Assembly: GCF_024331145.1 (NCBI RefSeq)
Contig: NZ_JANDJO010000004.1
Location: 124,001-188,000 of the forward strand
Direction: 5' to 3'
DNA from: Shimia sp. CNT1-13L.2
Lineage (GTDB): Bacteria > Pseudomonadota > Alphaproteobacteria > Rhodobacterales > Rhodobacteraceae
DNA length: 64,000 bases
Of this stretch, positions 1-8,951 are shown one piece after another; position 1 is the first letter of the stretch, and every line of letters starts with the position of its first letter. A model generated the notes under the pieces. That model worked only from the letters and a program-made list of their open reading frames with translations, was not told the DNA's origin and did no database searches. Position numbers and translations under genes: made by a program.

Positions 1-1307
1 ATGTCCGGCGTGCGCTTGCCTTCCTCGGTCAAAGCGGGCGGTTGGGGACCACCCGTTGCCCAATCCAGAAGCTCGACCGTGTGCACGATCGGCACCTCGG
101 TACCCGAACCAATCTGCATCATGCAGCCAATGTTGCCTGCTGCGATGATGTCGGGGTTTCGCGCCTCAAGGGTGCGCACTTTGCGTTCCTTGAGCTGGCC
201 CGAAATCTCGGGCTGCATCAGGTTGTAGGTTCCCGCCGAGCCACAGCAAAGATGGCTGTCTGCGGGCTCGACAACCGTAAAGCCCGCGCGCTTCAACAAA
301 TCCTTGGGATAGGTCTTGATCTGCTGGCCATGCTGCAAAGAACACGCCGCGTGATAGGCGACCACGGTGTCCTTTGCCTCACCTTCCGGCAGTTCAAGCT
401 TCATCAAGAGTTCCGACACATCCATCGCCAATGCGCTCACCCGTATCGCATCCTCTGCCAGCGGATCGTTGCGGAACATGTGGCCATAGTCTTTGACCGT
501 CGTGCCACAGCCCGACGTATTGATGACAATCGCATCTAGGCCTTCACCATCCATTTCAGAACACCACGCTTTGATATTCTTGGCGGCAGCCGTGTGACTT
601 TCGCTTGTTTTGCCCATGTGATGGGTCAGCGCCCCACAGCACCCTGCCCCCTTGGCCACGACTATTTCGCATCCCAGCCGCCGCAACAGGCGTATTGTGG
701 CATCATTGATATCGGTATTCAGCGCCTTTTGCGCACAGCCCGTCATCAGGGCGACACGCATTTTCCGGGCACCCGTGGCTGAAAAGCTTTGTGGATCGTC
801 ATTTCGGCTCACCGGCGGAATGTGCTTGGGTGCCATGGCCAGCATCGCCTTGAGCCGTGCATCCGGCATCAGGAAAGCAAAGGGGCGGCCGATCTTTGCG
901 CCCAGCAGCGCAAGGCGGAACCGTTTTGGGTAGGGCAGGATGCGGGCCAGAACCCAACGCAACGCGCGGTCCATGAATGGCCGTTTGTAGCGGTCTTCGA
1001 TGTATTCCCGCGCATGATCCACCAGGTGCATATAGTGCACGCCGGACGGACAGGTTGTCATGCAGGCAAGGCACGACAGGCAGCGATCGATGTGCTTAAC
1101 GGTTTTCGGATCGGGGTCACGCTCGTTTTCGAGCATATCCTTGATTTGGTAGATCCGTCCCCGCGGGCTGTCGAGTTCGTCTCCCAGCACTTGATAGGTC
1201 GGGCATGTGGCCGTGCAAAAACCGCAGTGCACGCAGGCACGCAGGATTTCGTTGGCGCGCTGCGTGCCGGGGTTCTTCAACTGGTTTTCGGTAAATGTCG
1301 TCTGCAT
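1..1307 (-). CDS. glcF: Glycolate oxidase iron-sulfur subunit GlcF (3' end off the window)
   Basis: This is the iron-sulfur subunit of the membrane-associated glycolate oxidase, which passes electrons from glycolate oxidation to the respiratory chain. The visible 435 residues begin MQTTFTENQLKNPG and carry two ferredoxin-type clusters, CVHCGFCTATCP (residues 25-36) and CLSCLACMTTCP (76-87). Two CCG motifs of heterodisulfide-reductase type follow (GAGCCGAL and HLCCGSAG). The ATG at 1307 lies four bases after the glcE stop, so the gene is co-translated with glcE as the last member of glcDEF. The reading frame is still open at base 1 with only a few residues expected to be missing. Identity is firm from motifs plus operon order. 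Confidence 0.95.
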   Translation of the reverse strand, partial: MQTTFTENQLKNPGTQRANEILRACVHCGFCTATCPTYQVLGDELDSPRGRIYQIKDMLENERDPDPKTVKHIDRCLSCLACMTTCPSGVHYMHLVDHAREYIEDRYKRPFMDRALRWVLARILPYPKRFRLALLGAKIGRPFAFLMPDARLKAMLAMAPKHIPPVSRNDDPQSFSATGARKMRVALMTGCAQKALNTDINDATIRLLRRLGCEIVVAKGAGCCGALTHHMGKTSESHTAAAKNIKAWCSEMDGEGLDAIVINTSGCGTTVKDYGHMFRNDPLAEDAIRVSALAMDVSELLMKLELPEGEAKDTVVAYHAACSLQHGQQIKTYPKDLLKRAGFTVVEPADSHLCCGSAGTYNLMQPEISGQLKERKVRTLEARNPDIIAAGNIGCMMQIGSGTEVPIVHTVELLDWATGGPQPPALTEEGKRTPD

Positions 1308-1311
1308 CGTA

Positions 1312-2427
1312 TTATCCCATCAGGCCCGGATTGAGGATGCCGCGCGGATCAAACTTGTCGCGGATGCCTTGGGAAAGCAAAGCAAGCGGCGCGGGCTCGG
1401 GGTGAAAGGCTGGTGGTTTCTGCTGGGATTGCCCCACAGAACGCACAAGAGTGGCGTGCCCACCAAGTGAAGCCACGACATCGCGAACCGGCAAGTCCGG
1501 ATCATCGGTTACAATCGAGATCAGACCGCCGCCCCAATCGAAGATCGTACGCGGGGTGCCTAGCGCCTGAATGACTTCTGGTGCATCGCTCGGCTTTACA
1601 GAGACCCGCCAGACGAAACCGTCTTGTCCGCTGAACGCATCCAGGTTCTTGAGCGCCTTCCAGAGCATCGCGCTTTGCTCGCCTTCCACCAACTGCCAGC
1701 CAACGCAGATCGAAGACTGAAGCTGTTGCACGCGATAGGAAACCGACTGGGCCAGGCCTTCAAGGCGTATCATCGCACGCCCGTCAGCCCCTATGCCTGC
1801 ACCGGTCAGATCAAAAGGCGAACCCAATGCCTTGGACAAGGCGGAAATGGCATTCCCCAGATCAAGCTCCGGCGCAACAAGGGTCGCTTCGGTCTCTGGA
1901 ATGGCCTGAACCTTCAGAGAAACTTCGGTCAGCACGCCCAGTGTTCCCCAGCTTCCCGCCATAAGCTTGACGAGATCATATCCGGTCACGTTTTTCATGA
2001 CCCGACCGCCGTTTTTCAGGACACGCCCCATGCCGTCAACAAAGCGCACGCCGAGAAGGGAATCCCGGCAGGCACCCACCTGTATACGGCGAGGGCCAGA
2101 CACATTCCCCGCAACCGCACCTCCGATCGTGGGAGTACCGGTCGTTCCAAGCAGTGCGCGATGGTCCATCGGCTCAAAGGCAAGTCGCTGGCCTTCCGCT
2201 GCAAGCGTGTCTTCGATCTCGCTGACGGGCGTACCGGCCTTGGCAACAAGGGTTAATGCACCGGGCTCATAGAGCGTCACGCCCGACATGCCGGAAGCCG
2301 AAAGAACCTCGCCGTCTACGGGATCGCCAATCGGGCGGGTGCCACCGCCGATGATCCGCAAGGGGCCATTCGCTGAGGCAATACACTCGGCCAACGCGGC
2401 TTCGTTTTCTGGTTTCATCATGTGCAT
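1312..2427 (-). CDS. glcE: Glycolate oxidase FAD-binding subunit GlcE
   Basis: GlcE is the second flavin-binding subunit of glycolate oxidase. The 371-residue protein has the PCMH-type FAD domain pattern in its first half: RIIGGGTRP near the N-terminus, a GTIGG-like GTPTIGGAVAGN segment at about residues 95-107, and NVTGYDLVKLMAGSWGTLG at about 145-163, which is typical of GlcE. It is shorter than GlcD, as the family requires. It sits 6 bases after glcD and 4 bases before glcF on the same strand, so the three are one transcript. Several ATGs cluster at the start (MHMM), so the exact initiation codon could be up to four codons downstream. Confidence 0.94.
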   Translation of the reverse strand: MHMMKPENEAALAECIASANGPLRIIGGGTRPIGDPVDGEVLSASGMSGVTLYEPGALTLVAKAGTPVSEIEDTLAAEGQRLAFEPMDHRALLGTTGTPTIGGAVAGNVSGPRRIQVGACRDSLLGVRFVDGMGRVLKNGGRVMKNVTGYDLVKLMAGSWGTLGVLTEVSLKVQAIPETEATLVAPELDLGNAISALSKALGSPFDLTGAGIGADGRAMIRLEGLAQSVSYRVQQLQSSICVGWQLVEGEQSAMLWKALKNLDAFSGQDGFVWRVSVKPSDAPEVIQALGTPRTIFDWGGGLISIVTDDPDLPVRDVVASLGGHATLVRSVGQSQQKPPAFHPEPAPLALLSQGIRDKFDPRGILNPGLMG

Positions 2428-2433
2428 GTGTCT

Positions 2434-3873
2434 CTATTCCGCCGCAATGCGCCGCGTTTCACTGGATGCCAGCGGAAAAACCTTGGCCGGATTCAAAAGC
2501 CATTTGGGATCGAACACGTCCTTGATCGCCATCTGGATGTCGAGATCTTCAGGGGCGTACTGGTCCACCATGAGATCGCGCTTTTCGATCCCGACCCCGT
2601 GTTCGCCCGTCAGGCAGCCGCCAACCTCGACACACAGGCGCAGGATGTCGGCGCCAAAGGCTTCGCACTTCTCGAGATCTCCGGGTTTGTTGGCATCAAA
2701 CAGGATCAGCGGGTGCATGTTGCCATCACCGGCGTGAAATACGTTGCCCACATCAAGACCATAGTCCTTCGACAGTTCACCGATCCGGCGCAGGACGAAA
2801 GGAAGCTGGCTGACCGGAATGGTTCCATCAAGGCACATGTAGTCGTTGATCTGCCCCATCGCGCCAAACGCCGACTTTCGACCAAGCCAGATGCGCGCAC
2901 TCTCGTCTGCCGAGCCGCTTTCGCGCAGTTCGACCGGATTGTGTGTCTTCGCAATTGCGACGATGCGCTCAAGCTGCGCATCAATCTCCTGGTCGCTGCC
3001 CTCAACCTCGACGATCAGTAGCGCCTCGCAGTCAGGATAACCCGCACCGGCAAATGCCTCGGTCGCGCGGATGCAGGGGCGATCCATGAACTCAATGGCA
3101 ACGGGCAAGATGCCCGCCTTGATGATGTCGCTAACGCACTGGCCGGCAACTTCGTTGCTATCAAATCCCATCAGCACCGGACGCGCGCCTTCGGGTTTAC
3201 GAAGAATACGCAGCGTGGCCTCGGTCACGACGCCAAGCTGTCCTTCGGAGCCACAAATGACACCAAGCAGATCAAGGCCTTGTGCATCAAGGTGCGCGCC
3301 GCCAATTTCGACGATCTCGCCATCCATCATGACCATCTTCACGGCCATGAGGTTGTTCGTCGTCACGCCGTACTTCAAACAGTGCGCCCCGCCAGAGTTC
3401 ATTGCAATATTGCCAGCAATGGCGCAGGCCAGCTGGGACGAAGGGTCAGGCGCATAGAAGAAATCCTCTTCTTCTACCGCACCTGAAACACTCAGGTTCG
3501 TGCGTCCGGTTTGAACACGGATAAAGCGGTTGTCGTAGTCGACTTCGAGAACATCGTTCATTCGGGCAACACCGAGAATAACCGAATCGGCCGTTGGCAA
3601 GGCCCCGCCCGCCAAAGAGGTGCCGGCACCGCGGGGTACGACGGGAACACCTTCTTCGTGGCATATCTTAAGGATTTCCGAGACCTCTTGTGTTGTTGCG
3701 GGCAGCACGGCTGCAAGAGGGGGGCACCGGTATGCGGTTAACGCATCGCACTCATAGGCACGGGTTTCTATCTCGTCTTCCACCACTGCGTCGGTCGGCA
3801 AGACGGATCGCAGGCGGGCCACGATACGGGACTTGCGGGCAAGGATCCGGGGATCCGGGGCTGGCATCTCCAT
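2434..3873 (-). CDS. glcD: Glycolate oxidase subunit GlcD, FAD-linked
   Basis: This is the catalytic flavoprotein subunit that oxidises glycolate to glyoxylate. It shows the FAD-linked oxidase layout: PRGAGTSLAGGA in the PCMH domain, then AIAGNIAMNSGGAHCLKYG, and a C-terminal FAD-oxidase-C domain with the HAGDGNMHP and LTGEHGVGIEKR signatures. A GTG at 3882 would add three residues, but the ATG at 3873 has a GAGGAG ribosome-binding site at suitable distance, so I prefer it (479 residues). First gene of glcDEF. An ATTGGT...ACCAAT inverted repeat lies just upstream and may be the operator. The product feeds the glyoxylate pool, which the allantoin genes further along this window also supply. 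Confidence 0.95.
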   Translation of the reverse strand: MEMPAPDPRILARKSRIVARLRSVLPTDAVVEDEIETRAYECDALTAYRCPPLAAVLPATTQEVSEILKICHEEGVPVVPRGAGTSLAGGALPTADSVILGVARMNDVLEVDYDNRFIRVQTGRTNLSVSGAVEEEDFFYAPDPSSQLACAIAGNIAMNSGGAHCLKYGVTTNNLMAVKMVMMDGEIVEIGGAHLDAQGLDLLGVICGSEGQLGVVTEATLRILRKPEGARPVLMGFDSNEVAGQCVSDIIKAGILPVAIEFMDRPCIRATEAFAGAGYPDCEALLIVEVEGSDQEIDAQLERIVAIAKTHNPVELRESGSADESARIWLGRKSAFGAMGQINDYMCLDGTIPVSQLPFVLRRIGELSKDYGLDVGNVFHAGDGNMHPLILFDANKPGDLEKCEAFGADILRLCVEVGGCLTGEHGVGIEKRDLMVDQYAPEDLDIQMAIKDVFDPKWLLNPAKVFPLASSETRRIAAE

Positions 3874-3895
3874 GGGGCGCACTCCTCACTCATAG

Positions 3896-3918
3896 ATTGG
3901 TAAGGAAATATAACCAAT
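3896..3918. promoter_or_regulatory. Candidate operator inverted repeat upstream of glcDEF
   Basis: Perfect 6-base arms ATTGGT (3896-3901) and ACCAAT (3913-3918) are separated by 11 A/T-rich bases, immediately upstream of glcD. TTGGT/ACCAA half-sites resemble those of FadR/PdhR-type GntR regulators, the family that includes the glycolate regulator GlcC. The spacer is longer than in the classic PdhR site, and no regulator gene is adjacent. Confidence 0.4.
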
Positions 3919-3962
3919 TCTTGCCTCTGGCAAGCCCAGAGCAAAGCCGTTAGTGTCCAATC

Positions 3963-4661
3963 ATGATCTGGATGGACCGACTTTCTCTTTTCTCGGCAAT
4001 GGATTTCATTGCAGTTTCAATGCTTTGCCTTCTGTGGCTCGGAATTGGTTTTTTTATTGAAAATCCTCCAAAGAAGCATCCATCTCTGTCATTTCTGATG
4101 GTCAAATACCGAAAGGAGTGGATGATCCAGTTCGTCCACCGCAATCCAAGGATGTTTGACGCCCAAATGCTTGGGCACCTGCGTCAGGGAACGGCGTTTT
4201 TCGCGTCTACGACCATGATCGCCATCGGCGGCGGGCTTGCCCTGATTGGCAATACAGAGCGCCTCGCAGGGGTGGCAAGCGACCTAACCCTGGTGAGCGC
4301 ACCAGCCTTCGTGATTGAGGTAAAGCTCGTCCTCATGGTCCTGTTCGTGGCGAACTCATTTCTGAAATTTGTGTGGGCTCACAGGCTCTTCGGCTATTGT
4401 TCCGTGGTGATGTCAGCGGTTCCGAACGACCCTGAAGACGCGGCGGCCATTCCGCGTGCCATGCAGGCATCCGAGATCAACATTACGGCCGCTCGCAGCT
4501 TCAACAGGGCGATGCGGTCGGTTTATTTTGGGCTGGCTTCGGCGGCCTGGCTTTTTGGTGCGTCAGCGTTGATTGCGGCCTCTTTGTTAACGGTTTTCGT
4601 GCTTTGGCGGCGCGAATTTGCTTCGCAATCGCGCAATGCGCTGTTCCAAGACCCGCTTTGA
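3963..4661 (+). CDS. DUF599 family integral membrane protein
   Basis: A 232-residue multi-pass inner-membrane protein that matches the DUF599 pattern. It has about four hydrophobic segments (roughly residues 12-30, 75-95, 110-130 and 185-215) and a long cytoplasmic stretch with YRKEWMIQFVHRNPRMFD after the first helix, which is typical of the family. No catalytic residues can be recognised and the function of the family is unknown. It is transcribed alone, divergent from glcD (90 bases apart) and convergent with rlmH. The ATG at 3963 has only a weak ribosome-binding site, and a second in-frame ATG lies three codons later. Confidence 0.8.
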   Translation: MIWMDRLSLFSAMDFIAVSMLCLLWLGIGFFIENPPKKHPSLSFLMVKYRKEWMIQFVHRNPRMFDAQMLGHLRQGTAFFASTTMIAIGGGLALIGNTERLAGVASDLTLVSAPAFVIEVKLVLMVLFVANSFLKFVWAHRLFGYCSVVMSAVPNDPEDAAAIPRAMQASEINITAARSFNRAMRSVYFGLASAAWLFGASALIAASLLTVFVLWRREFASQSRNALFQDPL

Positions 4662-4690
4662 GGTTTACCAAGGTTAAGGGCAAAACCCCC

Positions 4691-4734
4691 TGTCGGTGCC
4701 ACGTCGGTATTGCGTCGGTATTGCGACGGTATGT
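4691..4734. repeat. Degenerate 11-bp tandem repeat
   Basis: Four consecutive 11-base units lie in the convergent gap between the DUF599 gene and rlmH: TGTCGGTGCCA (4691), CGTCGGTATTG (4702), CGTCGGTATTG (4713) and CGACGGTATGT (4724). The middle two are identical. It is non-coding on either strand as far as I can see. Whether it acts at RNA level (3' end of either transcript) or as a DNA-binding site is unknown. Confidence 0.6.
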
Positions 4735-4805
4735 ATGCCGGAAATCGGACGGTTAACGCACCGCACGGGTTGACGTTTCATGAAGATTTCAATTGGAGAG
4801 ATTGG

Positions 4806-5282
4806 TCAGACGCGGTGGTAGGGAGAGCCCGCGAGGATCGAGGCGGCGCGATAAAGCTGTTCGCTCAGCATGACGCGCGCCAGCATATGTGGCCAAACCA
4901 TCTTACCAAAACTGAGCTTGGCATCGACCCGCGATCGCAACGAGGGATCAATGCCATCCGCGCCACCGATGACAAAGGCGAGGTCGCCACGACCCTCGTC
5001 CCGCCACCCCGCCATCATGTTGGCGAAGTCGGGAGAGGACATCAGCTTGCCGCGCTCATCGAGGGCGCAGATCACGGCCCCTTTCGGGATGACACCGGAC
5101 AGGAGCGTGGCCTCGGCGGCCATGCCGCCACCCTTCTTGTCTTCAACCTCGTGAACGGCAACAGGGCCGAGACCCAAGGCCCGGCCCGTCTTGTCAAACC
5201 GTGAAAGATAATCGTCAAGGAGTTGGCGCTCGGGACCGGCGCGCAGCCGTCCCACGGCGCAGATATGCACCCGCAAAGGCAT
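4806..5282 (-). CDS. rlmH: 23S rRNA (pseudouridine1915-N3)-methyltransferase RlmH
   Basis: RlmH is a SPOUT-fold methyltransferase that methylates pseudouridine 1915 in helix 69 of 23S rRNA on assembled 70S ribosomes. The 158-residue length is standard. The trefoil-knot SAM site is visible as FVIGGADGIDPSLR (about residues 103-116), followed by SFGKMVWPHMLARVMLSEQLYRA and the C-terminal PYHRV. The gene follows rsfS on the same strand with a 39-base gap. The rsfS-rlmH pairing is a widely conserved ribosome-linked neighbourhood, which supports both calls. Confidence 0.96.
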   Translation of the reverse strand: MPLRVHICAVGRLRAGPERQLLDDYLSRFDKTGRALGLGPVAVHEVEDKKGGGMAAEATLLSGVIPKGAVICALDERGKLMSSPDFANMMAGWRDEGRGDLAFVIGGADGIDPSLRSRVDAKLSFGKMVWPHMLARVMLSEQLYRAASILAGSPYHRV

Positions 5283-5321
5283 GTTTCACCCGTGGCCCTT
5301 CCTGGCCCGAAAGTTAATGGA

Positions 5322-5747
5322 TCAGGCGGTACCGCCCGGCAGCCACATCTTTTCGAGCTGATAGAATTCGCGAACCTCGGGACGGAACACGTGAACGATC
5401 ACATCGCCCGTATCAATCAGCACCCAGTCGCCGGTCTCTTTACCTTCGACCTTAGAGATTCGATTGAAGTCCTGCTTCACGCGCTCGATGAGCTTTTCCG
5501 AAATCGCCGCCACCTGACGCGAGGAGCGACCAGAGCAGATCACCATGTAATCCGCCATGGACGACTTGCCGCGCAGGTCGACCTGAACGATGTCTTCGGC
5601 TTTGTCATCTTCGAGCGAGGAAAGGACCCGAGCAAGCAATGCTTCGCTTGTCGCTTCGGCCTGAACTCCGTTGGTTTCGGAGTTGGGAGTAGCATCATGT
5701 GCCACGTCAGAATTCAGAGACAGAGATCTGCCCTCCTTGCAACGCAC
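5322..5747 (-). CDS. rsfS: Ribosomal silencing factor RsfS
   Basis: RsfS (DUF143/Iojap) binds ribosomal protein uL14 on the 50S subunit and blocks joining with 30S in slow growth. The conserved core is clear: DIVQVDLRGKSSMADYMVICSGRSSRQV, then WVLIDTGDVIVHVF and FYQLEKMW near the C-terminus. The start is ambiguous. The ATG at 5747 gives 141 residues, but a strong AAGGAGG lies inside that reading frame, just upstream of CTG and GTG codons. The real N-terminus may therefore be 8-14 residues shorter and use a non-ATG start. It forms an operon with rlmH. Confidence 0.93.
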   Translation of the reverse strand: MRCKEGRSLSLNSDVAHDATPNSETNGVQAEATSEALLARVLSSLEDDKAEDIVQVDLRGKSSMADYMVICSGRSSRQVAAISEKLIERVKQDFNRISKVEGKETGDWVLIDTGDVIVHVFRPEVREFYQLEKMWLPGGTA

Positions 5748-5846
5748 CGCAACGCCCCGGTGCTGGGCATGCTTTCAAGATAGCATCGCTTATGGGGCTG
5801 CTCAATGGCGCTCACGCAGGATTGTGGTGTTCCTGCCACAGGGGTG

Positions 5847-7235
5847 TCAGTCGGCCAGTGGGCGTGGATCGCCGTCCTGAAGCATGCGCACTTCGCGCTG
5901 CGGGAAGGGCAAAGAGATCCCATTTTCGTGGAAAGCGTCCCAAAGCGCGAGATAGACGTTGCCGCGGATATTGGTCAGGCCGCCAGTCGGATCTTCGATC
6001 CAGAAGCGAAGGATGTAATCAACCGAACTGTCGCCAAAGCCAACGATGTGGCAGACTGGCGTCTTGGGGAACGTCAGGACACGGTCCACGCTTTTGGCGG
6101 CGTCGATCGCCAGTTTGCGAACGACATGCGGATCGTCGCCATATGAAGTCCCGAAATAGATATCGAGCCGCACATAGGCATCGGTATGAGACCAGTTCAC
6201 CACCTGCCCCGTGATCAGGTCTTCGTTCGGAATGAGGTATTCGCGGCCATCGCGGGTAACGACGCTGACATAGCGGGCGCCAAGTGAATTGATCCACCCG
6301 AAGGTTTCGCCAAGCGAGATCACGTCGCCGGGTTTGATCGACTTGTCGAGCAGGATGATGATGCCGGACACAAGGTTCGAAACCACCTTTTGCAGACCGA
6401 AACCAAGGCCGACGCCGATGAAGCCGGACATGAAGGCAAGGCCACGCAGATCAAAACCGACGATGCGCAGGCCGACCACGAAGGCGATTCCGTAAAGCAC
6501 CACTTGCAGGAACTTGACGAAGAGCACCTGCATAGACGGTGAAATGTCTTCGTTGTTGCGGATCGACGTGGCGGATTGGGTGGACAGGAACCGGGCAAGC
6601 GCGAAGGTCAGGCCCAGCATCACCGCCGCCTGTGCTACCACCCAGAGCGAGATCCGGGTTTCCCCGATCTCGATGGCGGCATGATCCATCAGCTGCATGG
6701 TTTCCTGGGACAGGCCAAGGATCGAGATGGTGACCCAAGCCCATGCGCCGTAGCGCAGGATCGCCCGCAGGAACGAATTCGAGACCAGACGGACGACAAG
6801 CACCACAACCAGCCAGGCCGTCGACAGATTGGCGAGAACCCCGAGAAGGTAGGAGCGGCTTGGCCAGGTGACCTCGCGCATGATCCAGACAATTGACCAG
6901 ATCAATACAACGAACACCACAAGCGCCAGACGCCTGTGCAGCATCAGCATGTAGCGATAACGCCACTTGGGCCAATCCTCGCGCGCGCGCATCCACTCAT
7001 AAAACCGGGGTTTGATGATCCGGGCCAAGAGAAGCGACACCGCGAGGACGGCCAGTGCGATGGCCACCTGATAGGCATTCCATGGGCGCAACAGCCCTTC
7101 GAGGAAGGTCAGGGTCTGATCCCAGACGCTTAGCGCGATTTCCTGGGCATCCTGTTCGACTGCCTCCGCAGGGGCATCGGTTGCCTGTTCAAGGGTGGTT
7201 TGCGATTCCGCCTGGGTTGTCTCTTCGTCTGCCAT
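5847..7235 (-). CDS. MscS-family mechanosensitive ion channel
   Basis: A small-conductance mechanosensitive channel-like protein of 462 residues that would gate ion or solute efflux across the inner membrane on hypo-osmotic shock. It has an acidic N-terminal tail (MADEETTQ...), five or so hydrophobic segments, and the MscS pore/beta-domain core: GVGLGFGLQKVVSNLVSGIIILLDKSIKPGD, then the WINSLGARYVSVVTRDGREYLIPNED segment. I place the start at the ATG at 7235, because the longer frame adds an unlikely hydrophilic leader. Downstream are rsfS and rlmH on the same strand, about 100 bases away. A second, larger MscS-family gene is present at 34.2 kb. Confidence 0.92.
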   Translation of the reverse strand: MADEETTQAESQTTLEQATDAPAEAVEQDAQEIALSVWDQTLTFLEGLLRPWNAYQVAIALAVLAVSLLLARIIKPRFYEWMRAREDWPKWRYRYMLMLHRRLALVVFVVLIWSIVWIMREVTWPSRSYLLGVLANLSTAWLVVVLVVRLVSNSFLRAILRYGAWAWVTISILGLSQETMQLMDHAAIEIGETRISLWVVAQAAVMLGLTFALARFLSTQSATSIRNNEDISPSMQVLFVKFLQVVLYGIAFVVGLRIVGFDLRGLAFMSGFIGVGLGFGLQKVVSNLVSGIIILLDKSIKPGDVISLGETFGWINSLGARYVSVVTRDGREYLIPNEDLITGQVVNWSHTDAYVRLDIYFGTSYGDDPHVVRKLAIDAAKSVDRVLTFPKTPVCHIVGFGDSSVDYILRFWIEDPTGGLTNIRGNVYLALWDAFHENGISLPFPQREVRMLQDGDPRPLAD

Positions 7236-7372
7236 TGCCCTCATCATGCACGGGTGGGCGGCTTGCGGCAATCATCAACCGACCACTGGAAATCCGAAGG
7301 CGCCGACGGGTGATTTCGATGAGGCAGGCAAGTTGACTTGATGGAAAGCGATTCGAGGTGTATGTCGGGCGC

Positions 7373-7459
7373 ATGAAACGCATCTATGACATTGCCGACC
7401 GCGCCTTTCTGCCCTGGCGCTTTCACGGTCAGAGCAAGACTGTCATCGCCGCGCTATGA
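7373..7459 (+). CDS. Possible 28-residue small protein upstream of leuC
   Basis: ATG to TGA, encoding MKRIYDIADRAFLPWRFHG... (28 residues), in the divergent region between the MscS gene and leuC. The product is basic/aromatic at its N-terminal half and has no leucine run, so it does not look like a classical leucine attenuation peptide. Its stop overlaps (ATGA, 7456-7459) the start of another short frame that runs into leuC. No strong ribosome-binding site precedes it. It may be a small protein, an upstream regulatory ORF, or chance. Confidence 0.3.
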   Translation: MKRIYDIADRAFLPWRFHGQSKTVIAAL

Positions 7460-7532
7460 GCGCGCCGGCGCGCCTTTTGGCGTGCCCGATTTGCAAGCCA
7501 CACAGCCATTCTAAACAAATCGGAGAGGACCC

Positions 7533-8939
7533 ATGTCCCCCAAGACCCTTTATGACAAGATCTGGGATGCGCATGTTGCGCATGAAGCGGAAGACGGCAC
7601 CTGCCTTCTGTATATCGACCGCCACCTGGTACACGAAGTAACCTCGCCGCAGGCCTTTGAAGGTCTGCGCATGGCGGGCCGAAAGGTACGCGCGCCCGAG
7701 AAAACCATCGCGGTTCCGGACCACAACGTGCCGACCACCGCAGGCCGCGAAGACCCGGCGCAGATGACCGAAGAGTCGCGCATCCAGGTTGAGGCGCTCG
7801 ACAAGAACGCCAAGGAATTCGGCGTGCACTACTATCCGGTGTCGGACGTGCGTCAGGGCATCGTGCACATCGTTGGCCCGGAAAACGGCTGGACCCTGCC
7901 GGGCATGACCGTTGTTTGCGGTGACAGCCACACCGCGACCCACGGTGCCTTTGGCGCGCTGGCGCATGGTATCGGGACGTCGGAAGTGGAACACGTTCTG
8001 GCGACCCAGACCCTGATCCAGAAGAAATCGAAGAACATGAAGGTCGAGATCACCGGCAAGCTCAAGCCGGGTGTGACCGCCAAGGACATCACCCTCGCGG
8101 TGATCGGCGAGACCGGCACCGGTGGCGGTACTGGCTATGTCATCGAGTATTGCGGTGAAGCGATCCGTGATCTGTCGATGGAAGGCCGTATGACCGTCTG
8201 CAACATGGCGATCGAAGGCGGTGCCCGCGCGGGCCTGATCGCGCCGGACGAGACCACCTTTGAATACTGCAAGGGCCGTCCGCACGCACCGAAAGGTGGT
8301 GCTTGGGAGCAGGCTGTCGAGTACTGGAAGACCCTGTTCACCGACGAAGGTGCGCATTTCGACAAGGTTGTCACCCTGAAGGGTGAAGAGATCGAGCCGG
8401 TTGTGACCTGGGGCACCTCGCCCGAGGACGTTCTGCCGATCACCGGTGTTGTGCCCTCGCCCGAAGATTTCGAAGGCGGCAAGGTCGAAGCGGCCCGTCG
8501 TTCGATCGAATACATGGGCCTGACCCCCGGTCAGAAGCTGGACGAGATCGAGATCGACACCGTGTTCATCGGTTCCTGCACCAACGGCCGTATCGAAGAC
8601 ATGCGCGCCGTGGCCGAGATCGTGAAGGGCAAGAAGATCAAGGAAGGCATCCGCGCCATGATCGTTCCCGGTTCGGGCCTCGTTCGTGCGCAGGCCGAAG
8701 AGGAAGGTCTTGCCGAGATCTTCAAGGACGCCGGTTTCGAATGGCGCCTTGCGGGCTGTTCGATGTGCCTTGCGATGAACCCCGACCAGCTTTCGGAAAA
8801 CGAGCGTTGCGCGTCGACCTCGAACCGGAACTTCGAAGGACGTCAGGGCTATAAGGGCCGTACGCACCTCGTGTCGCCGGGCATGGCCGCCGCTGCCGCA
8901 TTGACCGGCAAACTCACCGACGTTCGCGAGCTGATGTAA
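7533..8939 (+). CDS. leuC: 3-isopropylmalate dehydratase large subunit LeuC
   Basis: LeuC with LeuD isomerises 2-isopropylmalate to 3-isopropylmalate in leucine biosynthesis (aconitase superfamily, [4Fe-4S]). The 468-residue protein has the expected motifs: PDHNVPTT near residue 60, [33 protein letters not shown] (about 125-157), and the cluster cysteines in [13 protein letters not shown] and [13 protein letters not shown] near the C-terminus. The ATG at 7533 is preceded by GGAGAGG. It is 12 bases from leuD and forms one operon with it. leuB lies 4 kb downstream on the same strand. Confidence 0.98.
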   Translation: MSPKTLYDKIWDAHVAHEAEDGTCLLYIDRHLVHEVTSPQAFEGLRMAGRKVRAPEKTIAVPDHNVPTTAGREDPAQMTEESRIQVEALDKNAKEFGVHYYPVSDVRQGIVHIVGPENGWTLPGMTVVCGDSHTATHGAFGALAHGIGTSEVEHVLATQTLIQKKSKNMKVEITGKLKPGVTAKDITLAVIGETGTGGGTGYVIEYCGEAIRDLSMEGRMTVCNMAIEGGARAGLIAPDETTFEYCKGRPHAPKGGAWEQAVEYWKTLFTDEGAHFDKVVTLKGEEIEPVVTWGTSPEDVLPITGVVPSPEDFEGGKVEAARRSIEYMGLTPGQKLDEIEIDTVFIGSCTNGRIEDMRAVAEIVKGKKIKEGIRAMIVPGSGLVRAQAEEEGLAEIFKDAGFEWRLAGCSMCLAMNPDQLSENERCASTSNRNFEGRQGYKGRTHLVSPGMAAAAALTGKLTDVRELM

Positions 8940-8951
8940 GGAGCCAGCACA

